Program-made: the position numbers and the translations under genes
Origin: Nitrospinaceae bacterium
Lineage (GTDB): Bacteria > Nitrospinota > Nitrospinia > Nitrospinales > VA-1
Direction of reading: 5' to 3'
NCBI GenBank assembly: GCA_029261675.1
Contig: JAJDBA010000306.1
Coordinates: forward strand, 1 to 15,830
DNA length: 15,830 bases
Shown: in pieces, positions 14,920-15,830 of the stretch
Layout of the letters: every line of letters starts with the position of its first letter
Position numbering within the stretch: the first letter of the stretch is position 1
The notes under the pieces: model-generated
Told to the model about the DNA's origin: nothing
The model's database searches: none
What the model saw: the letters and a program-made list of their open reading frames with translations, nothing else

Positions 14920-15249
14920 ATGACAGAAAAATATCCTATAACAGTTGATGAAGTGAGAGATGCTCAAGATTCTCTGAGAACAGGTATCACCGAGCACGAA
15001 GCTAAAAATTTTAAACAGGCTATTGAAGCGTTTAAAAAATCTGCAATGATCCATCCTTTTGACGAAGATCATTTAAGTGAGCTTGAGACAAAACTAAAAG
15101 GAGGGAACTTTAAGTTGCAGCAGGAAAGCATCGCTTATATGGGTTGCGCGGCTGTACATCTTAATGAAATGATTCATGGTCTGGATGAAGATGAGAAGGA
15201 AGAAGTGCCTGTTGATGATTCATTGATGAAAGCCTTTAAAGACTGGTAA
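14920..15249 (+). CDS. Small helical (TPR-like) protein of unknown function
   Basis: The 109-residue protein starts at ATG 14920 with AGAGAGG six bases upstream. A longer frame from a TTG at 14827 lacks a ribosome site and would add an unlikely hydrophobic tail, so I reject it. The middle (about residues 12-45) reads like one TPR helix pair: A-K-N-F-K-Q-A-I-E-A-F-K-K-S-A and then H-P-F-D. A helical stretch with G-C-A-A-V-H-L-N-E-M follows, then an acidic linker (D-E-D-E-K-E-E-V). There is no signal peptide or membrane segment. The radical SAM gene starts four bases after its stop, so the two are very probably translated together, and the protein may be a partner or substrate carrier for that enzyme. 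I do not recognise the family. Confidence 0.82.
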   Translation: MTEKYPITVDEVRDAQDSLRTGITEHEAKNFKQAIEAFKKSAMIHPFDEDHLSELETKLKGGNFKLQQESIAYMGCAAVHLNEMIHGLDEDEKEEVPVDDSLMKAFKDW

Positions 15250-15253
15250 AGAT

Positions 15254-15830
15254 ATGTCACTCAAAGACCAAGAGCTCTTATATAGTATTTTTCGAAAAGA
15301 AATAAAGGATAGAAAAATTCCTCTGAGTCTTGGAAAAACCTGCCCTGTAAAATGTACTTTTTGCTATGAGATGGATCATAGTTACCGCAAGACTTTTGAA
15401 ACTCCTTTGACCACGCAGGAACATTGGGAATTTATATTCAATGAAATTCAATCCTTTCCGACCCGTGAATCGGAATCTTGGATATTGGGTGGCAATGAGT
15501 ACATGGAATGGACAGACCTTGCTCTTCATCCAAAAGCGATGGACTGGATTGAAGAGTTCCTAGAGAAGACAGATAAGAAAATCACCATGTTTTCGGTGGG
15601 CTATTTTGATCCGGCAAGAATTAATCGACTCGCTGAAAAATATCCCGGCCGTATCAATTTTGAATTGTCGGTCATTACCTTGGGGTCTTACCGGGAACAG
15701 CTAATGCCCAAAGGGCCTTCAGTCAAACAGGTGATGGCGGTTCTGGATGGGCCAGCGGTGACTTCTGCAAACTTTTACTCTTTTGGTCCGGGGTCTATGT
15801 CTCAGGATGCAAAGAATATTTCAGAAATCA
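15254..15830 (+). CDS. Radical SAM protein, 3' end outside the window
   Basis: The frame is open from ATG 15254 to the window edge (192 full codons), so the C-terminus is missing. The Fe4S4-binding C-x3-C-x2-C motif has Cys30, Cys34 and Cys37, followed by Tyr38, the usual aromatic. G-G-N-E at 79-82 takes the place of the G-G-E-P motif that binds the SAM amino group. Strands such as M-F-S-V-G-Y-F and F-E-L-S-V-I-T-L-G fit the following barrel. The cluster sits only 30 residues from the start, so there is no N-terminal accessory domain. The reaction cannot be assigned from this half. The first codon is four bases after the stop of the small helical protein, pointing to a two-gene unit under the promoter at 14744-14774. 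Confidence 0.9.
   Translation, partial: MSLKDQELLYSIFRKEIKDRKIPLSLGKTCPVKCTFCYEMDHSYRKTFETPLTTQEHWEFIFNEIQSFPTRESESWILGGNEYMEWTDLALHPKAMDWIEEFLEKTDKKITMFSVGYFDPARINRLAEKYPGRINFELSVITLGSYREQLMPKGPSVKQVMAVLDGPAVTSANFYSFGPGSMSQDAKNISEI

Overview
The window looks like chromosomal DNA from an autotrophic, Gram-negative-type bacterium. The strongest clue is the pair of ATP-citrate lyase genes (aclB then aclA, 1-3793), which mark carbon fixation by the reductive TCA cycle. The GC content is moderate. Together with an unusually long, non-Chlorobium-type AclA, this suggests a Nitrospina/Nitrospinota-like or related marine lineage. The lineage is inference; no rRNA or other marker gene is present.

Layout. 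(1) 1-3864, plus strand: the 3' part of aclB, complete aclA, and a strong intrinsic terminator. (2) 3948-6455, plus strand: an unassigned protein with a Dyp-peroxidase-like N-terminal pattern, an integral-membrane fatty acid hydroxylase/sterol desaturase, and a secreted dienelactone-hydrolase-family protein. (3) 6341-8210, minus strand: a visibly AT-rich block of three unrecognised genes, two encoding membrane proteins. The last one overlaps the hydrolase gene tail to tail. A short repeated sequence flanks the first of the three. (4) 8352-11195, minus strand: a GT4 glycosyltransferase, an AMMECR1-domain protein and a long-chain polyprenyl diphosphate synthase. An inverted-repeat element of a common dispersed type lies between the first two. 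(5) 11529-13499, plus strand: a GT2 glycosyltransferase followed 21 bases later by an exported HEAT-repeat protein. (6) 13500-14297, minus strand: a BirA-type biotin ligase without the DNA-binding domain, whose stop codon abuts that of the HEAT gene. (7) 14466-15830, plus strand: a 42-residue lipoprotein gene with its own terminator, then a promoter driving a small helical protein and a radical SAM protein that runs off the window.

How they fit together. aclBA forms one functional unit: ATP-dependent citrate cleavage to acetyl-CoA and oxaloacetate. Biotin ligase (to charge biotin carboxylases) and polyprenyl synthase (quinone side chain) are core functions. The glycosyltransferases suggest envelope glycan work. 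The parts that may be new are the unusual lyase active site and extra middle segment of AclA, the degenerate Dyp-like protein, the AT-rich unknown block, and the small helical protein paired with a radical SAM enzyme. No mobile element, CRISPR array, tRNA or rRNA was seen.
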